Assembly (NCBI GenBank): GCA_030603665.1
Contig: JAUVXJ010000001.1
Span: forward strand, 62,001-126,000
Source of the DNA: Chloroflexota bacterium
GTDB lineage: Bacteria > Chloroflexota > Anaerolineae > UBA7937 > B3-Chlor
Length of the DNA: 64,000 nucleotides
Direction: 5' to 3'
The first letter of the stretch is position 1. Every line of letters begins with the position of its first letter. The notes beneath the pieces were generated by a model that was given only the letters and a program-made list of their open reading frames with translations, had not been told where the DNA came from and ran no database searches. The position numbers and the translations under genes were made by a program. Of this stretch, positions 33,087 through 41,075 are shown in pieces.

Positions 33087-34619
33087 CTACCTTCTGAGCG
33101 CCGACCGCAGAGAGCGTAACTCAGCGGAATGGGTGACCAGAGACACAGCCAGGAAAACGGCTGCCCCGAGGAGCACTGCACCCCCCGCCCGCAACACGAT
33201 ATGACTTGTCTGAGTCCACGCGGTGAACCAGAGTATAGCGCCCCCCATCACCGCCGTGGCAACCAGTGTTCTCCCGGTGGATCTAAGCAGCGCGCCACTC
33301 TCGAGCCCGCCCAGTCTCCCACGGAGGATGATCAGCAAGACGATAGTTTCGATGATGGTGGCCAGCGAGTTGGCGAGTGCCAGGCCCCCGTGTCGCAAAG
33401 GTCCTATGAGCAGTAGGCTGAGCGTTATGTTGAGTATCATCGCCCCAGCGCCCATCGCCACGGGAGTGCGGGTATCGTGCAAGGAGTAGAAGCCGCGGGT
33501 GACGATCTCCAGTACGGAGTGGGCGACGAGGCCCAAGGCATAGAATTGAAGCGCCCAGGCTACAGCCTGCGTGGACGAAGGGTCGAAGCGACCGCGCTCG
33601 AGAAGCAGACTGGTCAGCGGTACTCGGAGGAGAATCAGAGCCACACTGCATGGCATCGATATGAACAGCACCAGTCTGAGGGTCCTGGATACCGTGACTC
33701 GGAGATCCTTCTTTTCCCCCCTTGCTGCCAGGTCAGACAAAGTGGGGAACACTGCCGTCGCTATCCCCAGGGCGAAAATGCCCTGCGGCAGCAGCATCAA
33801 CAACCACGCATAGTTCAGTGCTGAGAGACTTCCTTCAATCAGTCGGGAGGCGAGGATGGTGTTCACCAGGAAGTTGAGCTGCAACGTGGCCAGGCCAAAC
33901 ATCCGGGGCAGCATCAATCGCCCCACTTCCCGAACGCCTGGATGGGAAAGGTCGATCACGGGCCGGTACAACATGCCCTGGCGCGCCAGCTGAGGTATCT
34001 GAATGCCGAGATGCATGAAAGAACCGGCAACGACACCTAGAGCCAGTCCGTAGACTCCCATGGATGGTGAGAGCAGAACCGCGCCGCCGATGATACATAG
34101 GTTGTACACAGCTGGAGCCAGAGCAGGCAGAAGGAAGTGCTGGAATGAATTCAGGATGCCCATCGCCACGCCGCTGAGACCGAAGACTATGGGCGAGAGC
34201 AGCATGATGCGCATCAAGCTGACAGTGAGTGCCTGCTCTTGGGGTGTGAAACCAGGCACCACGACGTTCTCCACCAGCCATGGAGCGAGGACCGCAGCCA
34301 GAATGGCGCACATGGTGAGGACTGCGAGCACGATGTTCATGATGGAGCTCGCGAGACGCCAGGCATCCCTCTTGCGGTCATGTGCCAGATAGCTGGTGAA
34401 CGTGGGAATGAATGCGGATCCCAGGGCACCGCCTGCTATGAGCTGGAAGATTAGGTCCGGAACGCGGAAGGCGGCCAGGTAGACATCCAGCTCCCGTGTC
34501 GTTCCGAACTCCCTACCGATGATCATCTCCCTGCCCAACCCCAGAACACGGCTGAGGACGAAAGCCGCTATCACTATAGTGGCTGCACGTGCCAGCTGGG
34601 TCTCACGTCTTTCATCCAT
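33087..34619 (-). CDS. murJ: Lipid II flippase MurJ
   Basis: A 510-residue MATE/MOP-superfamily protein with about 14 transmembrane helices. It has the N-terminal VLSRVLGLGREMIIGREFGT, PDLIFQLIAGGALGSAFIP, and the ALNYAWLLMLLPQGIFALGI segment typical of MurJ. It moves lipid-linked peptidoglycan precursor across the inner membrane, so the host makes a peptidoglycan wall. Length is normal. It is monocistronic and convergent with mrfA; the 190 bases between hold nothing recognised. Confidence 0.94.
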   Translation of the reverse strand: MDERRETQLARAATIVIAAFVLSRVLGLGREMIIGREFGTTRELDVYLAAFRVPDLIFQLIAGGALGSAFIPTFTSYLAHDRKRDAWRLASSIMNIVLAVLTMCAILAAVLAPWLVENVVVPGFTPQEQALTVSLMRIMLLSPIVFGLSGVAMGILNSFQHFLLPALAPAVYNLCIIGGAVLLSPSMGVYGLALGVVAGSFMHLGIQIPQLARQGMLYRPVIDLSHPGVREVGRLMLPRMFGLATLQLNFLVNTILASRLIEGSLSALNYAWLLMLLPQGIFALGIATAVFPTLSDLAARGEKKDLRVTVSRTLRLVLFISMPCSVALILLRVPLTSLLLERGRFDPSSTQAVAWALQFYALGLVAHSVLEIVTRGFYSLHDTRTPVAMGAGAMILNITLSLLLIGPLRHGGLALANSLATIIETIVLLIILRGRLGGLESGALLRSTGRTLVATAVMGGAILWFTAWTQTSHIVLRAGGAVLLGAAVFLAVSLVTHSAELRSLRSALRR

Positions 34620-34723
34620 CGTCTAGTCTCGCCAAACGACGATCGAGAACTGGGCAGGAACCGTGAAGGAGATTCGTTCCTCGTACATTGCAGCCTTCAC
34701 CCAAATGTGATAGAGTCCGGTGT

Positions 34724-35530
34724 GTGAGTAAAGCAACGAAGGGTGCTGCAGAACACTGGTCCGACGAAGCCGCCTCCCTTGACGCCGGGAGCCAGGTTCG
34801 AGACAGTGTTCTTAGTGTTGACGCTCTTGAGTTCCTCCAGGCCTGCCTCGAGGCCAGACTGAATCTGGCCATCTCGGGCCCCTTCGGAGCCGGCAAGCGA
34901 GCGCTCCTCCATCGCCTTGTCACCTACATGGCTGACGACGGACAGATAATGGCCATCCAGAATCCCGACGAGCCTTCGCTGGAAGCGAGTGGGATTACCT
35001 CACTCAGAGCTCACCCCGATCGTGAGGACGGTGGGCCCAGCATCAGTCGCCACTATCTTCTCGCTCTTGTGCCCAAGATGCATCCCACGGGGCTGATTCT
35101 TGATCGAGTGGAAGGCGCAGAAGCCGCATCTCTGCTGCAACTCCTGCTCGCTATGGACGGCGTTGTGTTCTCCATCGTCGCCGAGTCTCCCCGAGATGCC
35201 CTTCTGACGCTGGAGAGGCTGGCATGCGAGCACGGAGAGGGCATCCACCCTGGCATCGCCAAACGAATGCTGTCTACCGGTCTCGACTTGATCATACAGT
35301 TGGGCAGTTCGCCAGAAGGTTGCTGCGAGGTTCTTGGGATAACGGAGGTCGCCGAAGCGGAAGGGGACCGCCACGTCCTCGGCGACATCTTCGCGTGCCA
35401 GGGCGAGGGGCTGATCGGGCACGAACAGGGCCGGTCGGAGTGTCGTCTCCAACCTACTGGTGTGAGGCCGTCCTTCCTGAGCAGGATCGAAGCCCTAGGT
35501 ATACGCATACCAGAGCACCTCTTCGCCTAG
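34724..35530 (+). CDS. Degenerate CpaF-like secretion-ATPase protein
   Basis: A protein of about 268 residues resembling the core of CpaF/TadA-type ATPases: LNLAISGPFGAGKRALLHRL, GLILDRVEGAEAASLLQLLL and SIVAESPRDALLTLERL. In the family these would be GxGSGKT, LVGEVRG and VHANSPRDAL. The Walker A Ser/Thr is replaced by Arg and the Walker B-like strand is altered, so ATP hydrolysis is doubtful. The N-terminal CpaF domain is missing. The start is uncertain: GTG 34724 may be nearly leaderless behind a TTGCAG-N17-TAGAGT promoter; TTG 34688 is the longest option. No pilus genes are near. A terminator (35546-35585) follows. Confidence 0.6.
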   Translation: MSKATKGAAEHWSDEAASLDAGSQVRDSVLSVDALEFLQACLEARLNLAISGPFGAGKRALLHRLVTYMADDGQIMAIQNPDEPSLEASGITSLRAHPDREDGGPSISRHYLLALVPKMHPTGLILDRVEGAEAASLLQLLLAMDGVVFSIVAESPRDALLTLERLACEHGEGIHPGIAKRMLSTGLDLIIQLGSSPEGCCEVLGITEVAEAEGDRHVLGDIFACQGEGLIGHEQGRSECRLQPTGVRPSFLSRIEALGIRIPEHLFA

Positions 35531-35545
35531 CCACCACAAGAAAAA

Positions 35546-35585
35546 GGAGCCGCTGCTCGCCAACCAGTCAGTACGGTGCGGCTCC
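35546..35585 (+). terminator. Inverted repeat between convergent genes
   Basis: GGAGCCGC (35546-35553) pairs with GCGGCTCC (35578-35585); flanking AA/TT pairs extend the stem and the loop is 24 bases. It is preceded by AAAAA on the left, so it may terminate both the CpaF-like gene and the minus-strand pair. Confidence 0.5.
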
Positions 35586-35605
35586 CTTCTAGAGGACCCT
35601 TCTCG

Positions 35606-36034
35606 CTACTCCAGGATAGGTCTTACACCATAGTGAGTCCGCATTTCTTGCCCTAGCAGGATTCGCAGGAGGGTCTTCGGATCACTCTTCCCGATTCTCT
35701 CTTGGATCTCTGCCGCCGACAAGGGTGTGTCGCCATCGGCTACCAGGACACGAAAAACGGCCGTGGCCACAGGGGTAGTTCGAGTCAGGTAGTCTTCCTT
35801 GCGACTGCAGCACTCACGCAAGCTGTATCTAAGCCCGTCCACGACTGTGACCTCGCCCGTGCTAGGATCTACCCAGTCGATGTCCTGGTTGTCCGTGTAG
35901 CCCTCGAACCTGGCAATACAATCCGGGCATAGTTGCTCTCGAATGAGTACGCGTACATCGCGGCCTCGCTCAGCCCACCAACCGTAGTCCACGCGGAATT
36001 TGGTGTTCTCGTCGGGACGCACCAATTTCGTCAC
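35606..36034 (-). CDS. Conserved-looking small protein with CxxC and winged-helix-like end
   Basis: A 142-residue protein that I do not recognise. The N-terminal half has EQLCPDCIARFEGYTDNQDI and, 40 residues later, LRECCSRKEDYL, so four cysteines could bind a metal. The C-terminal half (SAAEIQERIGKSDPKTLLRI) looks like a small helix-turn-helix. It begins 13 bases after the stop of the gene at 36048 and surely shares its transcript from the promoter at 37785-37812. The pair may act together; a nucleic-acid-related role is a guess from the helix-turn-helix features. Confidence 0.65.
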   Translation of the reverse strand: MTKLVRPDENTKFRVDYGWWAERGRDVRVLIREQLCPDCIARFEGYTDNQDIDWVDPSTGEVTVVDGLRYSLRECCSRKEDYLTRTTPVATAVFRVLVADGDTPLSAAEIQERIGKSDPKTLLRILLGQEMRTHYGVRPILE

Positions 36035-36047
36035 CCGTGCCTCCTTT

Positions 36048-37739
36048 CTAGCCCTCCAGGCTGCGCGAGTCGAGGACGGCTTCGTCCCATGTCAGCCTGA
36101 CCTTGTCGACCTGCACGTCACTCCTTCCAGGGGAATAAACGTAGTAGCCATCTTCGTCGATGTACAAGCAAGGGTATACACTTTGCTGGAAGATGGCTTC
36201 GAGGGTTGTTGCAGGCAAGGGCCTCTCGATATTGGCAGCGACATGCAGGTCAGTGAAGATCGCTCGGTATACTATGCCCAGGTCGCGCAAGAGCTTCTCA
36301 CCGACGCGCTCGAAGGCATTCTTCAGCAGCAATGAGGTGACTCGCCGATCGTCATCGTTCAACAGCTTGAGTGCCTCGAGAGCGCTGAAGCGGGCTCTGG
36401 TCAGGCTCCGCTCTTCGTCTACTCTGCATTTGAGGCTCACCCTTCGGAAGACAGGCTGACCTCCTTCCTCGTAATCAAGCATCTCGATCTTCGTGGCGGG
36501 CCCTGGAAGGTAGTCAATCTCGTATAGACCATCGCTCTCGGACGAAGAGGTGGGGGTTACTCGTATCGTTGCGCCAGGTACCAGTTCCTGTGCGTCGAAG
36601 AAGTTTCTCAATTCAGTGCTTCCCCACCACCCCAGCTGGCGTTCCGAGGGGTAGTGCACAACCACGGGCAGAGTTTCGTCGCCGGTGACGGAGTGCAATT
36701 GCACTCGCGTGCAAGACTGATCTTCGAGGAGAGGTTCAATCAGGAGATCTCTGGCGCCCTTGTCGTAGGGTAGATGTCCCCAGTACCAGTCATAGAAACT
36801 CAATACGTGGGACCACTCCTTCACCTCACCCCGCCCCTCGCGATCTGAAGCGCCGTCTGGCACAATCTCGACCACATCTTCTAGTCTGTGGTCCAGCGAG
36901 ATGTCCTTGGGACCTCGCCCGAAGCGTAAGGGCCTCGAATCGGCTACTCGGGGCAGGCACCATTCCATCCTCGATTTGGTGCCCGCGAATCTGAACCTTT
37001 CCTCCTTAGCCGAGGCCAGAGCGTGGTTGAGGGAAAACATCTGCACAGCATCGCTCGTCTCGCTCGGCATCTCCAGCACTTCCAGTATCTCCCGCGAGGT
37101 CGAGAAGCCAGCCGCAAGATCCAAGACCGCTTCGGCCAAGTTGAGATGTCCCTCCTCGATGGGCAGCAGAAAGCCCTTGAGGAACCATTCGTCGCCAAGA
37201 TTGACGAACTCCGGGCTCTCACGCAGCCCGGCCATTACCACCTGTGCCACGTGGTGGCCGTACCTCTCGTACAGAGTTGCTGCAACGGCATCCAAGTCTT
37301 CCAGAGCCACGTCTTCGTCCTGATCGACTTGAATCAGGTTCAACGCGTGGGCGTGGGGGAGATTGGACGCGAACTCTCTTCTCTCACCGTTTCCTTCTAT
37401 CCCCACCTGGATGACGTCGAAGGGTGCGTAGTCGGGGTGCCGCCCCGGACGTACAGCCACAACTGTACCGACGGCGTCCCCCAAAGCTGGGAATACCAAA
37501 CGATCGCCCTCGGCGTAGGAGTCACGGGGCTGGTAGAGACGACCCTTCGCCTCTCGGTCCTCCCAGAACGCTTTCTCGTCTCGGACCCGCTTCGCCATGA
37601 TGCGCTGGGAGAGATCCTCGACCGTCAGGGGAGCTTCCTCCTCAATGAGCAGGTCCGACAAGTACTCCAGGTCGCTGTCAACTAACTCGAAACCCTGCCA
37701 GTACCTCAGCGTGAGGGTATCAAGTTGCATCTCTCTCAT
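36048..37739 (-). CDS. Large protein of unknown function with N-terminal helix-turn-helix-like segment
   Basis: A 563-residue acidic protein that I do not recognise. Residues about 20-55 (LEYLSDLLIEEEAPLTVEDL, then SQRIMAKR) resemble a winged-helix, HARE-like domain. Residues about 75-125 (GDRLVFPALGDAVGTVVAV, FDVIQVGIEG) look like a small beta-barrel. The rest has no transmembrane segments, signal peptide or nucleotide-binding motif. Trp and Tyr clusters (SFYDWYWGHLPYD, RQLGWWGSTELRNFF) may mark a globular core. It is transcribed with the four-cysteine protein downstream. Divergent promoters link it to rpsT. Confidence 0.65.
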   Translation of the reverse strand: MREMQLDTLTLRYWQGFELVDSDLEYLSDLLIEEEAPLTVEDLSQRIMAKRVRDEKAFWEDREAKGRLYQPRDSYAEGDRLVFPALGDAVGTVVAVRPGRHPDYAPFDVIQVGIEGNGERREFASNLPHAHALNLIQVDQDEDVALEDLDAVAATLYERYGHHVAQVVMAGLRESPEFVNLGDEWFLKGFLLPIEEGHLNLAEAVLDLAAGFSTSREILEVLEMPSETSDAVQMFSLNHALASAKEERFRFAGTKSRMEWCLPRVADSRPLRFGRGPKDISLDHRLEDVVEIVPDGASDREGRGEVKEWSHVLSFYDWYWGHLPYDKGARDLLIEPLLEDQSCTRVQLHSVTGDETLPVVVHYPSERQLGWWGSTELRNFFDAQELVPGATIRVTPTSSSESDGLYEIDYLPGPATKIEMLDYEEGGQPVFRRVSLKCRVDEERSLTRARFSALEALKLLNDDDRRVTSLLLKNAFERVGEKLLRDLGIVYRAIFTDLHVAANIERPLPATTLEAIFQQSVYPCLYIDEDGYYVYSPGRSDVQVDKVRLTWDEAVLDSRSLEG

Positions 37740-37784
37740 AACTGCCTATCGCCTCCGGGCACCCAATGTTCTCTAGCTTCGTGG

Positions 37785-37812
37785 ATTATACCATCGTTTC
37801 GGGCTGATGCAA
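37785..37812 (-). promoter_or_regulatory. Promoter for the unknown two-gene operon
   Basis: On the minus strand TTGCAT (37812-37807), 16 bases, TATAAT (37790-37785), about 46 bases before the start at 37739. Confidence 0.6.
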
Positions 37813-37815
37813 AGC

Positions 37816-37844
37816 TGGACAAATGATTCGAAATCGTGTATGAT
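37816..37844 (+). promoter_or_regulatory. Promoter for rpsT
   Basis: TGGACA (37816-37821), 17 bases, TATGAT (37839-37844), about 38 bases before the TTG start; almost touching the divergent promoter. Confidence 0.6.
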
Positions 37845-37881
37845 GCCAGTACAAGCAAACCAGCCGAAAGGAGTACAGCGA

Positions 37882-38160
37882 TTGCCAGTTATTGCATCTG
37901 CTAAGAAGAGACTGAGACAGGCCGAGAGGCGGAGAATTCGAAACCGCGTGCACCTCTCCCGCGCCCGGACCTACATCAAACGAACGAACAAGCTCATTGA
38001 CCTGGGGAAGTGGGAGGAAGCTACACTGGCTGCGCAGCTAGCAGGGAGTGCACTAGACAGGGCTGCGCAGAAGGGCGTACTCCACACCCGGAACGCGGCT
38101 CGCAGAAAATCCCGGCTCTACAGGCGCCTGCATCAGGCAAGCTCTGAGACCGAGGGATGA
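37882..38160 (+). CDS. rpsT: 30S ribosomal protein S20
   Basis: A 92-residue very basic protein that binds 16S rRNA early in 30S assembly. IASAKKRLRQAERRRIRNR at the N-terminus and an Ala-rich helix with KGVLHTRNAARRKSRLYRRL at the end are typical of S20. The start is TTG 37882, 8 bases after AAAGGAG. A rare start codon is common for rpsT and may serve autogenous control. It has its own promoter and a terminator at 38205-38234. Confidence 0.96.
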   Translation: MPVIASAKKRLRQAERRRIRNRVHLSRARTYIKRTNKLIDLGKWEEATLAAQLAGSALDRAAQKGVLHTRNAARRKSRLYRRLHQASSETEG

Positions 38161-38204
38161 GAGGTTGTCTGGCTATCCCTCGAGCCGGGCATTGTGTGGT
38201 AAAG

Positions 38205-38234
38205 GGCATCGCTGGTCCAGGGGCGATGTCTTTT
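38205..38234 (+). terminator. Intrinsic terminator after rpsT
   Basis: GGCATCGC (38205-38212) pairs with GCGATGTC (38223-38230), with one G-U, around a 10-base loop and is followed by TTTT. Confidence 0.7.
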
Positions 38235-38291
38235 GCGTTGCCCGTCAGATAGCTTGCTGCCGAGCAGCAGGCCCGGCTGGCCGGGAGAGCG

Positions 38292-39701
38292 ATGGACACT
38301 GACCGGATGATTGGCGACGAAGTCGCTCGGAGAGTCCTCACCGCGGCCCTCAGCCACGGCGGCGACCTGGCGGAGATCTATGTCGAGGATCGATGCACCA
38401 CCAACCTGAGCCTGGAGGACTCCAAGGTTGAGGAGGCCGTGCGTGGGACCGATCGCGGTGCAGGAGTACGTGTCTTCTACGGTTCCCTGTCGACGTATGC
38501 GCACACTGATGATCTCTCGGGTCGTAGTCTTCAGGCTGTGGCGAGGAATGCAGCCTTGGCAGCTCAAGGCGCCAACCGGGTCCAGGTTCTCGATTTCAGT
38601 CGGGCTCAAAGCGGGCTGGAGTTCCCTATAGAGAAGCCGTTCGAAGCAATGGAGGCTCAGGAGAAATCCCAGCTGCTGCGCGACCTCGACCAAGAAGCCA
38701 GGAGATTCGACCCGCGGGTGGTTCAGGTGCAAGCTCGCTACAGTGAGGACCGTCGTCGGATTCGGATTTGGAATTCTGAAGGTCGGCATGCTGAAGACGA
38801 ACGGAACCTTATCCAGCTCAGCGTCATCGCCATGGCGCAGGAAGGCGACCTGGTCCAGCGGGGTGTTGGCATGATTGGAGGCCAGCTGGGCCTGGAACTT
38901 CTGGATCGGGTTGACCCGCTTGCCGAGGCCCGGGAGGCTGCAGCGTCAGCCGTGAAAATGCTCGATGCGCGGCCGGCGCCGGCGGGCGAGATGCCGGTGG
39001 TGATGAACAATGGCTGGGGAGGCGTCTTGTTTCATGAGGCGTGCGGCCACGCCCTGGAGGCTGACTTCATCAACCAGGGTGTGTCAGTCTTCACGGGACG
39101 CGTGGGTGAACAGGTAGCATCGCCTCTCATAACCCTTGTTGATGACGCTACTCTGCCTGAGCGACGTGGCTCGTATCGTTTTGATGACGACGGCACCCCC
39201 TCACAGCACACCTTGCTCATCGAGAATGGTGTGCTCCGAGAGTACATGTGGGACATGGCCCAGGCCCGCCGCGCCAACCGCCATCCTACCGGCAACGGGC
39301 GGCGCCAATCCTTCCGGTATCTGCCTATGCCTCGCATGACCAACACTTTCATCAAGGCAGGGGAAAGCGACCCTGAGGACATCGTCCGCTCGGTCCAGCG
39401 CGGCCTCTATGTCAAGATGCTGGGAGGGGGACAGGCTGATACGGCAAGGGGAGATTTCGTCTTCAGTGTCAGCGAGGGGTACCTCATCGAGGATGGCAGG
39501 CTGACGGCCCCAATACGGGGAGCCTCTCTTATCGGCAATGGCCCGGAGGTCTTGAAGGAGATCGAGATGGTCGGCCACGATCTTGAGCTCGACAAGGGCC
39601 TGGGGCAGTGCAGCAAGGGACAACAAGTCCCGGTGAGCGTGGGACAGCCCACCCTACTCATTCCCCGGATCACTGTGGGTGGAACGAGCGAAATCCCCTA
39701 G
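38292..39701 (+). CDS. tldD: Metalloprotease TldD
   Basis: A 469-residue subunit of the TldD/TldE heterodimeric protease. The zinc site is HEACGHALEAD, and GVSVFTGRVGEQVASPLITL, NGRRQSFRYLPMPRMTNTFI and LGGGQADTARGDFVFSVSEG follow as expected. In characterised systems the complex trims peptides, including microcin and antitoxin precursors and modified peptides. It is followed 20 bases later by tldE, so a functional pair is encoded. No peptide-precursor gene was found nearby. Identification is secure. Confidence 0.95.
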   Translation: MDTDRMIGDEVARRVLTAALSHGGDLAEIYVEDRCTTNLSLEDSKVEEAVRGTDRGAGVRVFYGSLSTYAHTDDLSGRSLQAVARNAALAAQGANRVQVLDFSRAQSGLEFPIEKPFEAMEAQEKSQLLRDLDQEARRFDPRVVQVQARYSEDRRRIRIWNSEGRHAEDERNLIQLSVIAMAQEGDLVQRGVGMIGGQLGLELLDRVDPLAEAREAAASAVKMLDARPAPAGEMPVVMNNGWGGVLFHEACGHALEADFINQGVSVFTGRVGEQVASPLITLVDDATLPERRGSYRFDDDGTPSQHTLLIENGVLREYMWDMAQARRANRHPTGNGRRQSFRYLPMPRMTNTFIKAGESDPEDIVRSVQRGLYVKMLGGGQADTARGDFVFSVSEGYLIEDGRLTAPIRGASLIGNGPEVLKEIEMVGHDLELDKGLGQCSKGQQVPVSVGQPTLLIPRITVGGTSEIP

Positions 39702-39721
39702 GACCGGGCCTGGAGCAATTG

Positions 39722-41074
39722 ATGGAGTACCTTAGACTCGTAGAAGAGTTGGCCGAGCGGGCATCCGGCGGCGACGGCGAAGCAGAGGTGATCATTATGC
39801 ACAGCCGCACGACCATGGTCCGCGTGAACGCTGGAGAGGTGCTGGAGATGTCGGCCGCGGACTCTAAGGGGGTGGGAGTTCGGGCGATCAAGGGTGGAAG
39901 GATGGGGTACGCCTACACCAGTGACTTCGAACCCCCCACTCTCGATCTAACTCTGAGTTCAGCGGCAGCCCTAGCCGACAGCTCCGACCCTGATGAGTTC
40001 CGCGCACTGCCTGGTATGGAACGGGATCTAGTTGAGAATCAGGATCTAGAGGTCTTTGACCCTGAGTTGTCGGAGCGTTCCCCGGAGGACAAGGTAGCCT
40101 TCATCCTGGCCGCGGAGCGTGCTGCTCTGGACCACGATCCGCGAGTCGTGGCCACCTCGTACTGCTCGTATCACGATCACACCACGCGCATGTTCCTGGC
40201 GAACTCCCATGGGTTCGCCGGCAGTCACGAGTCCACGGGCGTGGTTGCCTATCTCAGGGCCGTGGCCAGGGATGACAGCGGGCAGGCGGCCGGGCTGGGA
40301 CTGGGCTGCTCGATCTTCTATCGCGATCTCGAGGCTGAACTCGTAGGGTGCGAAGCCGCGGGCAAGGCTGTGCAGCTCCTGGGCGGACGACCCGTGAAGA
40401 CCCAGCGAGCTCCAGTGATCATGGACCCCTTCGCCGGAGTGGAATTCCTCTCATTCGTCGCCAATGCTCTGACGGCGGAATCGATACAGCGGGGCCGCTC
40501 CTTTCTCATGGGCAAGCTCGGCGAGAAGATCGCCTCGGCACGGGTCAACCTGGTGGATGATGGCCGCCTCGTGCGCGGCTTTGGCTCGGCTCCATTCGAT
40601 GGTGAGGGGGTTCCCACGGCGCGTACCTCTCTCGTCGCTGGTGGGGCGCTGGAGCAACTCCTCTACGACACATACACCGCGCGCAGGGATGGCACAGCTT
40701 CCACCGGCAACGCCCAGAGGAGTTCCTATCGTGGCTTGCCCTACCCGGCGCCCACGAACCTCTACTTGCTGCCGTCATCAAGACGAGTCGACGAGCTGAT
40801 CAGCAGCGTGGACACCGGCCTATATGTAACCAGCACCATGAACACGGGAGGCATAAATCCTGTCAACGGCGACTACTCTGTGGGCGCCAGCGGTTTGTGG
40901 GTGGAGAAAGGGGAGTTCGTCGGGCCTGTCACCGGCGTCACTGTGGCAGGGAACATGCTAGAGATGCTGCACAACGTGGCAGATGTGGCGGATGACCTGC
41001 GATTCATCCCCATCTCCGATTCGATCGGGGCGCCTACGATGCTTGTCCAGGGGATGACTATTGGGGGAACGTAG
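39722..41074 (+). CDS. tldE: TldE/PmbA subunit of the TldD/TldE protease
   Basis: A 450-residue PmbA-type subunit, homologous to TldD but without the HExxxH zinc motif; the corresponding area reads PVIMDPFAGVEFLSFVANAL. TARTSLVAGGALEQLLYDTY, STGNAQRSSYRGLPYPAPTN and the C-terminal PVTGVTVAGNMLEM are family features. ATG 39722 follows GGAG by 8 bases. The gene is in an operon with tldD. Its stop is separated by one base from the stop of the convergent LysM gene. Confidence 0.94.
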   Translation: MEYLRLVEELAERASGGDGEAEVIIMHSRTTMVRVNAGEVLEMSAADSKGVGVRAIKGGRMGYAYTSDFEPPTLDLTLSSAAALADSSDPDEFRALPGMERDLVENQDLEVFDPELSERSPEDKVAFILAAERAALDHDPRVVATSYCSYHDHTTRMFLANSHGFAGSHESTGVVAYLRAVARDDSGQAAGLGLGCSIFYRDLEAELVGCEAAGKAVQLLGGRPVKTQRAPVIMDPFAGVEFLSFVANALTAESIQRGRSFLMGKLGEKIASARVNLVDDGRLVRGFGSAPFDGEGVPTARTSLVAGGALEQLLYDTYTARRDGTASTGNAQRSSYRGLPYPAPTNLYLLPSSRRVDELISSVDTGLYVTSTMNTGGINPVNGDYSVGASGLWVEKGEFVGPVTGVTVAGNMLEMLHNVADVADDLRFIPISDSIGAPTMLVQGMTIGGT

Positions 41075-41075
41075 G

